The notes under the pieces: model-generated
The model's input: only the letters and a program-made list of their open reading frames with translations
Told to the model about the DNA's origin: nothing
Database searches by the model: none
Origin: Lampris incognitus
Taxonomy: Eukaryota > Chordata > Actinopteri > Lampriformes > Lampridae
Length of the DNA stretch: 64,000 nucleotides
Assembly (NCBI RefSeq): GCF_029633865.1
Contig: NC_079214.1
Coordinates: 24,549,873-24,613,872, forward strand
Reading direction: 5' to 3'
Position numbers and translations under genes: made by a program
In this document: in pieces, positions 1 to 11,815 of the stretch
Layout of the letters: each line of letters opens with the position of its first letter
How positions within the stretch are numbered: position 1 is the stretch's first letter

Positions 1-600
1 AGAGCTGAATTTCAAATGTTTTCTATTTCCCCATTCTTACTCTAGTTTAGTATAGCCTAGTTCCAGACTACTGACTGGCTGACGGCAAATACATGCCAGG
101 CCATTTTTCACCTCTTCATCTCCCGTCCCAGTAGTCTTCATCAGGCTAATCACGGGACTAAAGTTTGTCTGTTCCATTGCCATCTAGGAGTGCCTGGTTT
201 ATAATTCTTTTGTACCTATAAGCTACCCTTGCTAATGCTGTTTACCCCTTCCTTGCTTTGTAGGCATGGCAAAGCCAGCCCATGTGACCTCTGCCCAATC
301 TGCCAGTTCTACTACATAATTACAATTCTCCCCTCAGATGCCGGCGCAATCTCCTAGCGATGCAGATGAGGGTTGGGATTGAAGGCGAAGGGTTGAAATC
401 AGATTAGGAGGCCTCACAGCTTCATTAAGTGTTTCCCTATTGAGGATTTAAGACAAATGGATACAGGCATTCACACACCCATAAATATATTCCCCTCTAC
501 TACTACCTCCTCATTTCAAAACTGACACAAAGGGGTACACAGAAGAACAACCCTTAGCGACAAACATACACATAAAGTTGTTGAACACAAAGTGTTTGAA
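1..600. other. intergenic, nothing recognised
   Basis: AT-rich single-copy-looking sequence. I see no long ORF, repeat pair or RNA signature here. Confidence 0.5.
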
Positions 601-1302
601 GATGGCGACATGAATCATGTTTGCCGCCGCTTCACCCAGTACCATCAGTGTCTGTCCATGTCTGTCTGTGTCTTCATTTGATGGCTGGGAGAGCTGGCGC
701 TGGATCGGCTGGGAGTGCTTGGTCTGCAGCGCCCTGTGGGCCCAGGGACCACGGCCCTGCCTGGAGCTGTGCCCGAAGAGGAAACACCGAGGGCGGTCTG
801 ACAGGACGCGGAAGCAGAGCAGGCTAAACTAACTGCTAGCCCATGCACACCAGCAGTTCTGATAACACTGAGGGCGGTCTGGTGGCGGCCTCACCTAGCA
901 TTGACTGTGTTTTTGGTGTCGCCGTTTGGAGGGCGGGGAGGTGTGTCGAAGGTGTCTGGCTGGGAAAGCTGGCATTGGATCAGCTGGGGGAGCGTGGTTT
1001 GCTGCGTCCGGTGGGCCCAGGGACCACGGCACTGCCTGGAGGAGCACCCGAGGAGGACGCATCGAGGGTGGCCTAACAGGATGCGGAAGCGTGGCAGGCT
1101 AAGCTAACTGCTAGCCCATGCAGACTGGCAGTTCCAACAGTAATCCTGGCGTTCGTTCTCTCAGACAGTGATTTATTATTTTTTTTGTAGTTTGATATAT
1201 GTGTTCTTGTAGTTTTTAGATATTTGTTTTTGTCTTTGTGTTGCACTGCTGTGGGCTGGGGGAACTGAAATGACAAAATGTTCCTGATTCCTGATTCCTG
1301 AA
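601..1302 (+). mobile_element. LINE remnant: two tandem 5'-UTR-like monomers plus LINE 3' tail
   Basis: Two diverged copies of a ~275 bp GC-rich unit lie head to tail: the block 'gctggga' recurs at 683 and 959, 'gggcccaggg' at 738 and 1013, and 'aactgctagc' at 830 and 1105. After the second copy comes a T-rich tail ending in 'ttcctgattcctgattcctg' (1281-1300), the short tandem 3' end usual for L2/CR1/Rex1-type LINEs. The protein-coding middle is absent, so this is either an internally deleted LINE or a non-autonomous derivative. The clade is inferred from the tail only. Short ORFs inside it are not considered genes. Confidence 0.55.
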
Positions 1303-2014
1303 ATGCTCACACATGCCAAAAACCTGGAAAAATCAAGAGGAAAAGCCCAAAATGAACAAAATCTAACTTGGCCCAATAGCACCCAGATGAATGCACCTAT
1401 CTTGATTGATCGGTTTGTGGATGCAAATCAAAACCTTTTCATGCCCCTTGATTTGTATTATTACTTCTTTCTCCCTCTGGGATGGAGACATAGAAGGGTG
1501 GTTAAACGAGGGAAGACGGGTCCCAGTCACTCGTCCATCCATGCCTTAGGCCTCCAGAGGGAAAAGAAAATAGAGGGGGAGGCTTAGGTAAACAGAAGAG
1601 AACAAATGAGATCTATGACAGCTCAGTAAGCACTGCCTCCCTCCCTGCCCGTCAAAATGCCCATCCTTTGTTGCCGTCTGAATAGGGGGCTAAATATCCC
1701 TTGAAATCAGAGCCAAGCTACCTCCCTGGATGCTATATTCGTGGGCTAAGCCTTTTCATGTGCAAATGCTAACGAGGCTAGGGTTGGTTGTACCTCAGTG
1801 GTTGGTGCGCTAAACTGGATGTCATATCGGGGGTCAGAAGATGAGTAATGCAGTGATATTTGAGCTTTTGCTCTTTGAGTCTTTAATTGCCCCTGGGGTT
1901 TACAACATTGTGAGTTTGAACAGATCTTGTCTTTTGAAGAGACCAGATGGTATTCCTCAAACTGGTATTTAGCATTGCAGGAAGTGGGTCTTGAATTGAG
2001 AGTGATGCTTAGTC

Positions 2015-2016
<2 letters not shown>
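1303..2016. other. intergenic, nothing recognised
   Basis: No ORF with family resemblance, no inverted repeats and no SINE body were recognised. Confidence 0.4.
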
Positions 2017-2062
<46 letters not shown>

Positions 2063-2202
2063 CGCGCGTGTGCGTGTGCACGCATGCACGTGTGTGCGTG
2101 TGCATGCATGTTCATACGTGTGTGTGTGTGTGTGTGTGTGCGCGCGCATGTGCATGCATGTGTGTGAATGTGCACGCATGTTCGTGCAAGTGTGTGTGTG
2201 TG
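2017..2202 (+). repeat. compound (TG)n/(CG)n microsatellite
   Basis: A (TG) run at 2017-2054 passes into a (GC) run (2055-2068), followed by interrupted TG/CATG tracts to about 2202. Alternating purine-pyrimidine sequence of this kind can adopt Z-DNA. Long Cys/Val or His/Thr ORFs over it are artefacts. Confidence 0.95.
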
Positions 2203-2628
2203 TTGCACAACACAGTTTTGTGTGCATGGCTTGGCAGATCCAATCATTTGAACCTAAATCATCTATTATTACCCTCTGTATTTCCTAAAAGTGCTGGCTC
2301 CTGTAAACACAACTTTTCAGTGGCAACTCTTTGATGCTGTCAACAGCCAGCATTGAGACACACACACACACCAGCATAAACATGTTGTCAGACATGCACA
2401 GACATGTGAGCATGTAAGCAAAAGTACATGGAAATGTAAACACACAAAGAAATGGGATTATACAAACCCATTTCTTAAAAATCTGGCCTCTAGAGTATAG
2501 TCCTTAAACAATAAAAACACAATAGCACCAAAATGACAGTCAACTCTTCAGATCACAGTATGGTCTAGTTGTTGGCAAAGCTAGAATGAGTAAGAAGGAT
2601 CAAGAAAAGAATTTTCATTGTAAAATAT
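2203..2628. other. intergenic, nothing recognised
   Basis: Single-copy-looking flank upstream of the hAT target site. Confidence 0.4.
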
Positions 2629-2914
2629 AAAGTAAGCAGAGGTGGAAAAAGTACAAAAATATTGTACTCAAGTAAAAGTACCAATACTTTGATGAAATAT
2701 TACTCAAGTAGAAGTAAAAGTACTCATCTGAAAATGTACTCAAGTAAAAGTAAAAAGTAGTTCATTTGAAATGTACTTTAAGTAAAAGTTACTTAGTTAC
2801 TTTCTTTGTGTGGGGTGTGAGGGTAGTAAGAATAGGACAAGGGGTCAGAAATCCATAACTATTTTGTTTTTAATTAAAGAACAAGTGTAACAAATGTAAG
2901 CGCAATAACAACAA

Positions 2915-3194
2915 CTTCAAAACAACTGAACTTCTTGTTCAGTTTAAGTAGCATCTTAAAGTTAGTTGAGCTCATCCATTTAGTGGTACAACATTAAACA
3001 TGCTTACTCTCACGTTTTCTCTCTCTCACTCTCTCTCACACGCACACACTCTCCCTCTCTCTCCCTCTCACCCTCTCTCTCTCTCACACACACAGGTAAA
3101 AAGTACAAAGTAATGCCCACATGATGACGCTCATAAGTGTTGCTACAAAGTCAAACTGACATAAAGGAGCAGCAATATTCCAGAGGAGACATGC

Positions 3195-3273
<79 letters not shown>

Positions 3274-3820
3274 TTAACCGTCAGAGAATGAGAATGTGTT
3301 AATGCCATCTCCACAGCTGCAAGAGCGCTATAGAGGGCATGTGTGTGTAAGTGCGATAACAACAAAGAATACCTACACAAATGTAAGTGTAATTACAACA
3401 ACATACATGTCAACACCAACAGCAACAGCTGTTATACTGCAAATCAAGGCCGCTAGTTTTGTGACACCCTGAATCACCTGTAACCTAGTCTACAAACTTC
3501 TTGTTCAGTTTAAGCAGCTGCTGATTTTCAAAGTTAATTGAGCTCATCCATTTAGTGGTAAAAAACATTAAACAGGCTTGTGCACGCCTACTTTCTCTCT
3601 CTCAGAGAGGTACAAACTACAAAGTAATGTCCACATGATGATGCTCACAAGTGTTACAAAATTAAAGGAAATAACATAAAAGAGCAGCAATATTCCAGAG
3701 AGGAATATTGCAAATCAAGGCCACTAGTTTTGTGACACCCTAAATCACCTATAACCTAGTCTACAAACTTCTTGTTCAGTTTAAGCAGCAGCTGATTTTC
3801 AAAGTTAGTTGAGCTCATCC
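2915..3820 (-). repeat. three tandem copies of the transposase 3' end and 3' flank
   Basis: The motif 'cttcttgttc' and its following ~100-200 bp recur at 2931, 3497 and 3768, spaced 566 and 271 bp apart. The copy at 3768 is the true end of the transposase coding exon; the other two are decayed duplicates of the last codons plus 3' sequence, with CT-rich and (TG)n tracts grown inside. Confidence 0.8.
3195..3270 (+). repeat. (TG)n microsatellite
   Basis: About 38 uninterrupted TG units inside the hAT element, in its duplicated 3' region. Confidence 0.97.
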
Positions 3821-6800
3821 TTGCTCGCTTTGCAGTGAACAGTAATCCAGCACAACTGAAAAGCCGCTCGCAGGCAGCTGAAGCAGGCAGGCCAGTGTTG
3901 AGTTTCAGAGAGAGTTTTTTTAAATTTGGAAAGGAGTTTAGCAGATCCATATCGTTTGGGATACAGGCTAGGTACCCTTCCAACTCCCCTGTACCTTCTG
4001 ACCTTCTGGACTTCATTGAGGAGAAGAAATCATCTTCATCTGAGGAATGTTGTCCAGCTTGCTCCACTTCCACCTCTGCCATCTGGTCAAGGTGTTGTCT
4101 GACATAAGCCAGACCTGTCGAGTAACAACAACACATTTCTGACAATTAAGACTTGATTAATTTACCAAGAGTGCACCATAATGCATAATGCCTTATAGCA
4201 CTGACCACATTGTATTGAGTATAAAACAAAGTAGATCTCCAATAAACTGTTGAAAAGCAGTTTATTATAAGATGCAATCATACCTGTTTCTATGACATCA
4301 GGCCTCTCTGTCCAGGTGGTCTTGAACTTCGGTAGAAGTATTGCTGCCGCAATCAGTTCTGGGTCCATCATCATCTCACCAAAACGCTTTTGGACACCAT
4401 CCTGAATGGCTTTGATGAGTGGTAGACACATCTTGGATGAGGTCTCCTGCCTTTTGAGTTTTGCTTGTAGCTGACATATCACTGAAAGAAGCCACCCTAA
4501 GTGTGTGTTGGTCTCTGACTGAAGTATGTTCAAGGCCTTTACCAGAGGTTTCATCACTGAGCAGTAATCAGTCAGGAAAGCAATTTCTGCTTGAGTCAGC
4601 CTGGCATAAATAGAATACAAACAACTGTTAGGAAATCAAGCAGGAAAAGTTGTTTCAAGTATGTAAACACACATTCACATTTTCATACTGTTGAAATGCA
4701 AATTAAAACTTACGTTTTCAATTTGAATTATTCACAAATATTCCTGATTGCGTCCTCCCCTTTCTCTTGTATGATCTGTATGATTCTCTCCACAGCCATG
4801 AATGTTGAATTCCACCGCATTTGATTTGGTTGGATGAGCTGGAGTCGGCAATGATCTTCCACAACTTCTGCTGCCATGTATGAACGACCCGTCTTGTTCC
4901 ACATGGCTTGACATTTCCCAAAGCCTGCACGTGATAGTCTCTTGTATGTGTCCATCTTCTTTTCTGCTATCTCAGCATCTGTTGTGGTAACTAAGTTGAG
5001 AAGATGGCATGCACACCTTTGGTGTGTAGGAAGTTGGTACTCCAGGCCATTATCTTGCTCCAGGATGCTGAATGTGTCCAGGTAGTTGGCTGTGGGCTCA
5101 TCATCAATTGAATCTCTGTCCGACTCAGCATCTGATTCTGCATCCTCAGACTGGCTCTGTTCTCCGAAGACACTAAAAGCTTTAACGAAGTTTGAGCCAC
5201 TATCTGTTGTGGTTCTCACCACTTTGCCCCTAATTCTATACTGACAGTGTATGTCGTCAAGTGCTCCTGCAAGGACATCAAAGGTGTGGGACCCTCTTAA
5301 CCTCTTACATGCAAGCGCAGCTGATCTCCTCTCAAAGGTTTCTTCATCCACCCAATGACCCGTCACCCCAATAAAACTTTGCTGGTGTGCAGTCCAACAA
5401 TCTGTAGTGGTGGCAACGTAGCTCACTTTACTGAAATGGGACATGACATTCTTCTTCATCTGAATGGCAGATGCCTCTAATCTTGTCCAGACAGTGGGCC
5501 TGGAAATGACCATGCATTGTGGATTTAGCGTTGTCAAAAGTTCTTTGAACGCAGGTTGTTCAACCAAACTAAATGTATGAAGGCCCTCACATATTAGCCT
5601 AATGATGATCTTGTCGATCTTGCCTTGTGGCACACGGCGGTTGCCTCCCACTCTCGTGGCATCTTTTATATTTGTTTGCTTGCTTGGACTTGGTGGATTT
5701 GCTTGGTGGGTTTGCTTCCCTGGCTTTGCTCGGCTAAAAGCCAACTGTTTCGATGGATGTTTCCTCTGTGAAAAAAAAGAAAAGGGTATTATCAGTAGAG
5801 GAATCAATGTGGTGCTTATTAAACACACTGAAATTAAAACTTTGATAAATAAAAGTTTTCTATTTCTTTAGTCATCACATTTTGTCTATTACATTGTATT
5901 AAGCACAATATGCCACAATCCAGAGGGCATTACAATGCTGCACCCTTCCCAACAAAATCAATGATTTGGATTTGAATGCTAAAATTGAGATTTCAAATCA
6001 ACATCAAAAGCCAATGTGTTTCTATAGCCTACCAGTATTATGATACAGAGGAAGGAGACATATCAATGCATGTGTAATCATCATAGCTGCTTGCATGCAC
6101 ACAGAGCAACAATCACCTACTAGTGATCTAATCCCTTGTCGTCGATATGAAGGAGTCAAAACAATCTTTTCTGGGTCTGCCTAGTAGGCGGGGAGCTACG
6201 AGGCCTTACCGTGCAGTCGTGCACCCTCCTTACAATCGAACGAAACCAACTTTTTTTGAAAGGTCTGACCATGCTAAACATGTTAACAAATGTTAACATT
6301 GAAAATTTTGAGTTGCACGTCATGTTTCAGGTACTCAATGCATTTCAATGTATTTCCCTCCATTGGCTCTCCACGAGCAAGGGGAAGGTGTGACATCTGT
6401 CTCTGCATGTTTAATCACATCTAGAGGACACAAGCTTTTGGAAAATGTATGGTTTCAGTGGTATTATTGGCTTTCCATAATAGTAGAGGCCAAAATTTAA
6501 AGTCTTTCTATTTGATTTGCCTTGTAAATCGAGTAGAAAGACTTTACATTTTGGCCTTTATTATTTAGAGAAAGCCAATCATACCACTAAAACCATACAT
6601 TTATCACTAGATGTGATTAAACTTGCAAAGACAGATGTCACACTTTCCCCTTGCGCATGGAGAGTCATGTTCCTGTAATTGTAATGCATTTCCAATGGAG
6701 GGAAATGCATTGAGTACCTGAAACATGAAATGCAACCCAAAATTTTCAATGTTAACATTTGTTAACATGTTCAGCATGGTCAGACGTTTTTAAAAAAAGT

Positions 6801-7618
6801 TGGTTTCGTTCGATTGTAAGGAGGGTGCACGGTAAGGCCCCTTAGCTCCCCGCCTATAGTGGAGGAGCGCTGAGTGCCCTGTAATGTTGGTTAGGCAAAG
6901 TGCCTCACACTACAACCCTCTCTGTTAACACAGTTGATACATTTGATTTGACTGTAAATTCAAAGACACAATCAAATTGAAACCCTTGGCAATTTCGACG
7001 GGGTAACACCGACTATTCATAGCAGCTAAATTTAACCAAGGCTAATTTCCCCGAGTCCACTCAAGACTACTAGCAACTAACAGCTAGCCTTTACACACTC
7101 AAGTACCAGGGGCTAGCTGTTATGCAAATTTAGCCAATGTCCTAAAGACTTAAACAGACTGTAAATATACATTACGCGTTTTGTATCTGTTTGAAGTACG
7201 ATAAACATGCGGATTGTCGGCTGGAGTGAGTTCATTTGGTACTTAATGATGTGTCACGTTTGATTATGTTAGCATAGCAGCTAATTAGAATGTGCTGGCT
7301 AGCTCTTCTACTGTCAATGGTTGCAGGTGCTAGCATAAAAATGCCCACGAAATGGGGTGAGCCTGGGTTGGCTATATTAAATAAAACTACTAATGAGACA
7401 GCAGAAATACTTACCAAAACATGCTTCTGCAGATTTGAAGTGGAGTTGTTGAAAGCAGACAGGTACTTCACTGCTGGGAGGCACATCTTGCACTGCATGA
7501 TGATGCTGTTGCCTTTCCTACGCTTGAACAAAAAGAAATCTTCCAAATGTGGCCAAGGATTTTTTTCTGCATCTAGTTCTACAGACTTCGATGTTTCAGC
7601 TTGAGCTTCATCTATCAT
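3756..7618 (-). pseudogene. hAT transposase, four exons, one nonsense codon (Tol2-like)
   Basis: Predicted exons on the minus strand are 7618-7415, 5765-4714, 4600-4284 and 4114-3756. Every junction has GT/AG (donor GTAAGT after exons 1 and 2) and the phases join to 644 codons including the stop, close to the 649 aa of Tol2. Exon 1 carries a BED zinc finger (W-P near the start, C-x2-C as CKMC, then LQKHV). Exon 2 has the hAT catalytic core, with TTDCW, the SHTFDVLAGAL segment and TTDSGSNFVKAF. Exon 3 has DPELIAAAILLPKFK. Exon 4 has the C-terminal dimerisation region (LPASAACERLFS, NFENQLLLKLN). One in-frame TAA at 4728-4730, near the end of exon 2, interrupts it; no other lesion was found. 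The ATG at 7618 is the first in frame; an earlier GTG at 7741 is unlikely to be used. Confidence 0.85.
6185..6856. repeat. 672 bp near-perfect palindrome (foldback, Angel-like) inside hAT intron 1
   Basis: The left arm begins TAGGCGGGGAGCTA at 6185 and the right arm ends with its complement at 6856. The arms match along almost their whole length of ~335 bp and meet at a loop of only a few bases near 6520. Examples of matched blocks: 'gcaccctcctta' near 6221 and its complement near 6820; 'aagtctttcta' near 6500 and its complement near 6533. It lies in the large intron between transposase exons 1 and 2. Tol2 carries internal inverted repeats related to Angel foldback elements at a comparable place, so this is either a shared ancestral feature or an independent MITE insertion. 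Confidence 0.9.
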
Positions 7619-8030
7619 TTCTAGGTCCGGGTCTTCTGGACCGCTGGCCGCTGGCCGTGCCTGCTTTGTCGACCTCCATTCTAGCACTAAAAACTTCGTG
7701 CCCACTAACCTAGCTTGTCCGCACGTGCCCTCTATGTTCACGCGCCAGTGCTAATCACATCATCATTTGTCACTGTTGGTTCTGGCCATTGGTTTACTGT
7801 CTATGGTGCTGGCGCGTATTTTCCCCCTGTAGGTTGAATTGTTATTTTTACTCAGTAACGGATAGGATTTATAAAGTAACTAAGTACAATACTTGAGTCA
7901 AAACGTACTCAAGTAAAATACAAAATACCGATTTTAAATTGTACTTAAAAAATACAAAATACACAAAAAAAGTATTCAATACAGTAACTTGAGTAAATGT
8001 ATTTCGTTACTTTCCACCTCTGAAAGTAAG

Positions 8031-9120
8031 AATATCAAATAATTCACCTCACCGTCCACACCTTGCATCACTGACCACTTAATATTCCCCAAGTGCAATA
8101 GCCACTGAACTCACAATATGAGCCCGAGTATTAATTAATGTTAACAGTAATGGGAAATCTATTAATGAATCCTGCTGACAAGCGGAATGAGCCAAACCAA
8201 ACTATCTTTTTCAAGTGTCCTCAAAGGAAAGATGACGATATGAAGTAAATAATTCCTCTCACAGTATGCCATCATGCATGCAATAGTCATCACAAGAAAA
8301 GGGGGCTATACAATTTCCTGGAGCCTTGAACAATCTCCGACTGCCACTCAACAATTCACTTAAAGCAGTCAGAACATTGGATTTGTCTGTGACATCAGGA
8401 CAATTACCTGTGCCTCTCATAATGTTTGCGCTATTCTGTAATTTTGCTGTGGAGATGATGAGAGCAAAATGTCAAGGGTTACTGAGGTACTTCAACGATT
8501 GGAATCATTGAGAGTTTTTTTTTCTCATTGAGAGTTTTTTTTTTCGACCATACTACAAGAAATGAGGTCATGGTCTTCACCCGAGGATTTACGCTGAAGT
8601 ACTGATATTAGTTTGAAATGCCATTTCTAAAGCTTTGTGTGGAAACTTTTCCACTTCTTTACTACGGCTAAAGTGTTGACAATGGGAAACATCTTACAGA
8701 GAAATTGCTAGAAGACCTTGGAGATTCAGCTTATAATGCTTCAGAAAACTTGAGCCAAGTGTTGCCTCTAAGACTCAGAATGAAGTCATGGCAAATTTGT
8801 CATTTCCAATACATGTTGGAGCATTATATGAGAACAGACATCAAAACTGTCCCTCTATGCTATTGTCAGTGGTGAATTGATAACGAGGTGTCTCAACCTT
8901 GGCATGGGATATGTGTCTATAGCAGAAGCACACAATGCAATCAACAGTGGATGTGTTAAAAGAACACTTTGAGTGTGAAATTGTTTTTAACTGCATTGGA
9001 AATGTTAAGGTATAAATGTATACGTGGTAAAAATGTTCCAGCAGATGATATTTAAAAAAGATCTTATACAGTATAATATATACAGTAAAAATCTTATACA
9101 GTATAACGTAGATTATATAC
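8031..9120. other. intergenic, nothing recognised
   Basis: AT-rich sequence with no ORF of recognisable family and no clear repeat structure, apart from short A/T runs such as those at 8513-8545. Confidence 0.4.
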
Positions 9121-9126
9121 ATCAAA

Positions 9127-9505
9127 TTGGGTGACACGGTGGCCCAGTGGTTGGCTGTCGCCTCACAGCAAGAAAGTCCTGGGTTCGAACCTCGGGGTTG
9201 TCCAACCTTGGAGGTCATCCCAGGTCATCCTCTGTGTGGAGTTTGCATGTTCTCCCCGTGTCTGCATTGGGTTTCTCCGGGTGCTCCGGTTTCCCCCACC
9301 ATCAAAAGACGTGCATGTTACAGTTAATACTCCTGTCTGTGCCCCTGACCAAAGCAACAGAAAGAAGAACTGGAGTTGGTCCCTGGGTGCTGCACTGCGG
9401 CTGCCCACTAGTCTTAGCTACACCGCTAGGATGGGTTAAATGCAAAGTATACTTTTCCTCACGGGGATTAATAAAGTAGGTATATCAAAATCAAAAATCA
9501 GAATG
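9127..9505 (+). mobile_element. tRNA-derived SINE (type 1, HE1/V-SINE-like)
   Basis: The tRNA-like head has an A-box-like 'tggcccagtgg' (9140s) and a B box 'gggttcgaacc' (9180s). It is followed by the conserved body 'gtttgcatgttctccccgtg' (9242-9261) and a 3' part ending 'aataaagtaggtatatcaaa'. The same body occurs at about 11500, 18490, 45631 and 53322, so this is one multicopy family. It is not a functional tRNA gene. Confidence 0.88.
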
Positions 9506-9525
9506 AAAAAAAAATACTCATTGTG

Positions 9526-9978
9526 GGGTCCGGGTAGCATAGCAGTCTATTCTGTTGCCTACCAACATGGGGGTCGCTGGTTCGAATCCCTGTGTTACCT
9601 CTGGCTTGGTCAGGCGTCTCTACTGACACAATTGGCTGTGTCTGCGGGTGGGAAGCCGAATGTGGGTATGTGTCCTTGTCATTGCACTAACACCTCCTCT
9701 GGTCGGTCAGGGTGCCTGTTTGGAGGGGAGGGGGAACTGGGGGGGAATAGCGTGATCCTCCAACACGCTATGTCCCCCTGGCGAAACTCCTCACTGTCAG
9801 GTGAAAGGAAGTGGCTGGTGACTCCACATGTATCGGAGGAGGCATGTGGTAGCGCAGCCCTCCCTGGATTGGCAGAGGGTGTGGAACAGCGACCGGGATG
9901 GCTCGGAAGAGTGGGGTAATTGGACAGGTACAACTGGGGAGAAAAAGTGGGAGAAATCCACAAAAAAACCCCAAAAAC
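9526..9978 (+). mobile_element. tRNA-derived SINE (type 2), with 9 bp TSD
   Basis: The head contains 'gtagcatagcagtct' and a B box 'ggttcgaatcc' (about 9579). A long (~430 bp) body follows with 'aattggctgtgtctgcgg', 'cacctcctctggtcgg', 'ctggcgaaactcctcactgt' and an A-rich end after 'caactggggagaaaaa'. The flanking duplication CTCATTGTG is at 9517-9525 and 9979-9987. Other copies in this window: 28853 (minus), 50733 (minus), 57317 (plus). Confidence 0.88.
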
Positions 9979-9987
9979 CTCATTGTG

Positions 9988-11420
9988 ACGTGCTGATCAC
10001 TAGAGGTATACATGAAAAAGTAAGAAACTGGTGCCTGTCTGAAGTTCTATGTGCTTGTCCTTATGACTTCAGCATGTCGCTGAAACATTGTCAGTTAGAG
10101 ACACCGTTGTGTCTTTTCTAAATAGAACTTCTTGACAGTTAAGGATTATACCGAATCTTTACAGTAAATGCCATTGTTATCAAAAGTGTTCTTACTGGTT
10201 TGCTTTCTCTTTCAATACACTGGTAAGGGAGAGAGTCTGTGCATTTGTGTGCATCTGTTTGTATGCATGCGTACATGCATGCATATGAGCATGTGTATCT
10301 ATGCATGACTTTGTCCATTTCTTTCCATGTGTGCAGGTTTGTGTGCACATACCTGCTTGTGCAACTGTCATTCTGTCAAATTCCAAATGTTTTGTTACTT
10401 AAATCTTTTATTAAGTTTTATGTTTAAGTGTTTCATTATCTAACATCACTTTAATACTAGAGACACAAATTAAAAATCAAAAATTAAAAATTAGAAACTA
10501 AAATGTTTATTTTTTTTTCCCAGTGGCTGTTAACTGAAACTGAGAGGCACATTCAAAAACATTTGCAATTTCAGTCAAGCAAAGACTCTTGGAGATGAAT
10601 GTGCATCATTTTAAAGCTGACATTTAGAAGGCAGTCTAAAACCAACCAGACATTAATTTCTTTCACGTCTAAGTCAAATCAGATTCTGGTTACCTTATAC
10701 AGAAGAATACGTGCACGCATAAATGTATGCTCCATACATGTATGCATGTATGCACACAAAGACAGGTGCTGGATAATTGGATCAGAAAATTAGATTTAGA
10801 TTTTTTTTTAAAAAGCAAATTATCATGATGTATATAGCACTGTGAATTATATAATTTACCCATAAAATAGGGAACTATTCGACCTTTAAGGAAAAGGCTT
10901 AAGGTTGTAATCAACGTTTGTATCCTAATATCACTGTCTATTATGTTATATGTTATATATGTTATATGTTTTCCTTATAGATTGCAAGGACTTTTCCCCA
11001 ATATGAAAGATAAATAAATAAATTTGCCAAGAAAATGTAGTTCCCTTCTTCACCTGTTTAAATCATAATCTCAGGGCTGTAGAGAATGGATGGGTAATGT
11101 GTACCCATTTTATAACGCTAATAAGATCTCAATTGTCATCCTGTCTCAAAGTACTTCTGCTCAGAAATGAACCTGGAAAAACATTTCTTATATGATCCTA
11201 GATCTACTGCTTACTTCTCTTAACAGTAATAGATCTGTAAAAAACCCTGAGAGCAGCTGGGTTTTACTTTTCTTGTACTGGCATTACATGAGACCATAGC
11301 ACTGTCCACAGCTCATGCTTCAAAACAGACTAGCCTTAAAGAGATGGGAGTTAGCCTCTATGGTATCCACTCTTTAGTTTCTGAACAGAGCGATGAAGCC
11401 ATTTTGTTTTGGTGCATATG
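9988..11420. other. intergenic, nothing recognised
   Basis: Only CATG/TGCA-rich simple sequence (about 10231-10310 and 10700-10770) and poly-T/A runs are visible. Confidence 0.4.
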
Positions 11421-11494
11421 GGGAATCAGAATCAGAATCAGAATCAATTTCATTTGGCCAAGTATATGTAGGCCTACACATACAGGGAAGTTGC
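11421..11494 (-). mobile_element. LINE 3' tail fragment (Rex1/L2-like)
   Basis: Tandem 'gaatca' units (11427-11446) followed by 'atttcatttggccaagtat' are the reverse complement of a LINE 3' end with a GATTCT tail. The same tail type is at 12918. It is cut off by the SINE that follows. Confidence 0.65.
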
Positions 11495-11815
11495 TTGGGT
11501 GGCGCGGTGGCCCAGTGGTTAGCGCTGTTGCCTCACAGCAAGAAGGTCCTGGGTTCAAACCCCAGGCCATCCCAGGTCCTTTCTGTGTGGAGTTTGCATG
11601 TTCTCTCCATGTCTGTGTGGGTTTCCTCTGGGTGCTCCGGTTTCCTCCCACCATCAAAAAGACATGCATGTTAGGGTTAATGCTCCTGTCTGTGCCCCTG
11701 AGCAAGGCAATGGAAAGAAGAACTGCAGTTAGTCCCCGGGCGCTGCTGCTGCTGCCCACTGCTTCCATATAACAGGATGGGTTAAACGCAGGGAACAACT
11801 TTGTTGTAAGAATAA
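11495..11815 (+). mobile_element. tRNA-derived SINE (type 1)
   Basis: The head 'ggtggcgcggtggcccagtg' with B box 'gggttcaaacccc' is followed by the 'gtttgcatgttctc' body and a 3' end rich in 'aataaaatgacaaaataaaa'. Same family as at 9127. Confidence 0.87.

Larger units (their letters stand above)
2637..8022 (-). mobile_element. Tol2-like hAT DNA transposon, near full length, with 8 bp TSD
   Basis: The element starts CAGAGGTGGAAA at 2637 and ends with its inverted copy TTTCCACCTCTG at 8022. Perfect 8 bp duplications AAAGTAAG flank it (2629-2636 and 8023-8030), the size made by hAT transposases. Both ends are packed with AAGTA/TACTT subterminal motifs, as in medaka Tol2. The transposase is on the minus strand in four exons. 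Also inside are a (TG)n tract (3195-3270), triplicated 3'-end sequence (about 2931-3820) and a 672 bp palindrome (6185-6856). Tol2 is known to have the same general plan of four exons, a ~650 aa protein and internal inverted repeats, so assignment to a Tol2-related family is well supported. The perfect TSD argues for a fairly recent insertion. Confidence 0.93.

Noticed and set aside
1927..2334. Long Cys/Val-rich or His/Thr-rich ORFs over dinucleotide repeats (also near 3084, 34894, 40445, 41346, 42320, 43945, 44118)
   Set aside because: They translate (TG)n or (CA)n tracts and have no protein features.
9140..9200. tRNA gene-like A and B boxes (also at 9540, 11510, 51090, 51700, 53650, 57330)
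   Set aside because: Each is the head of a SINE followed by a SINE body, several with target duplications; none folds as a complete tRNA with acceptor stem and no attached body.
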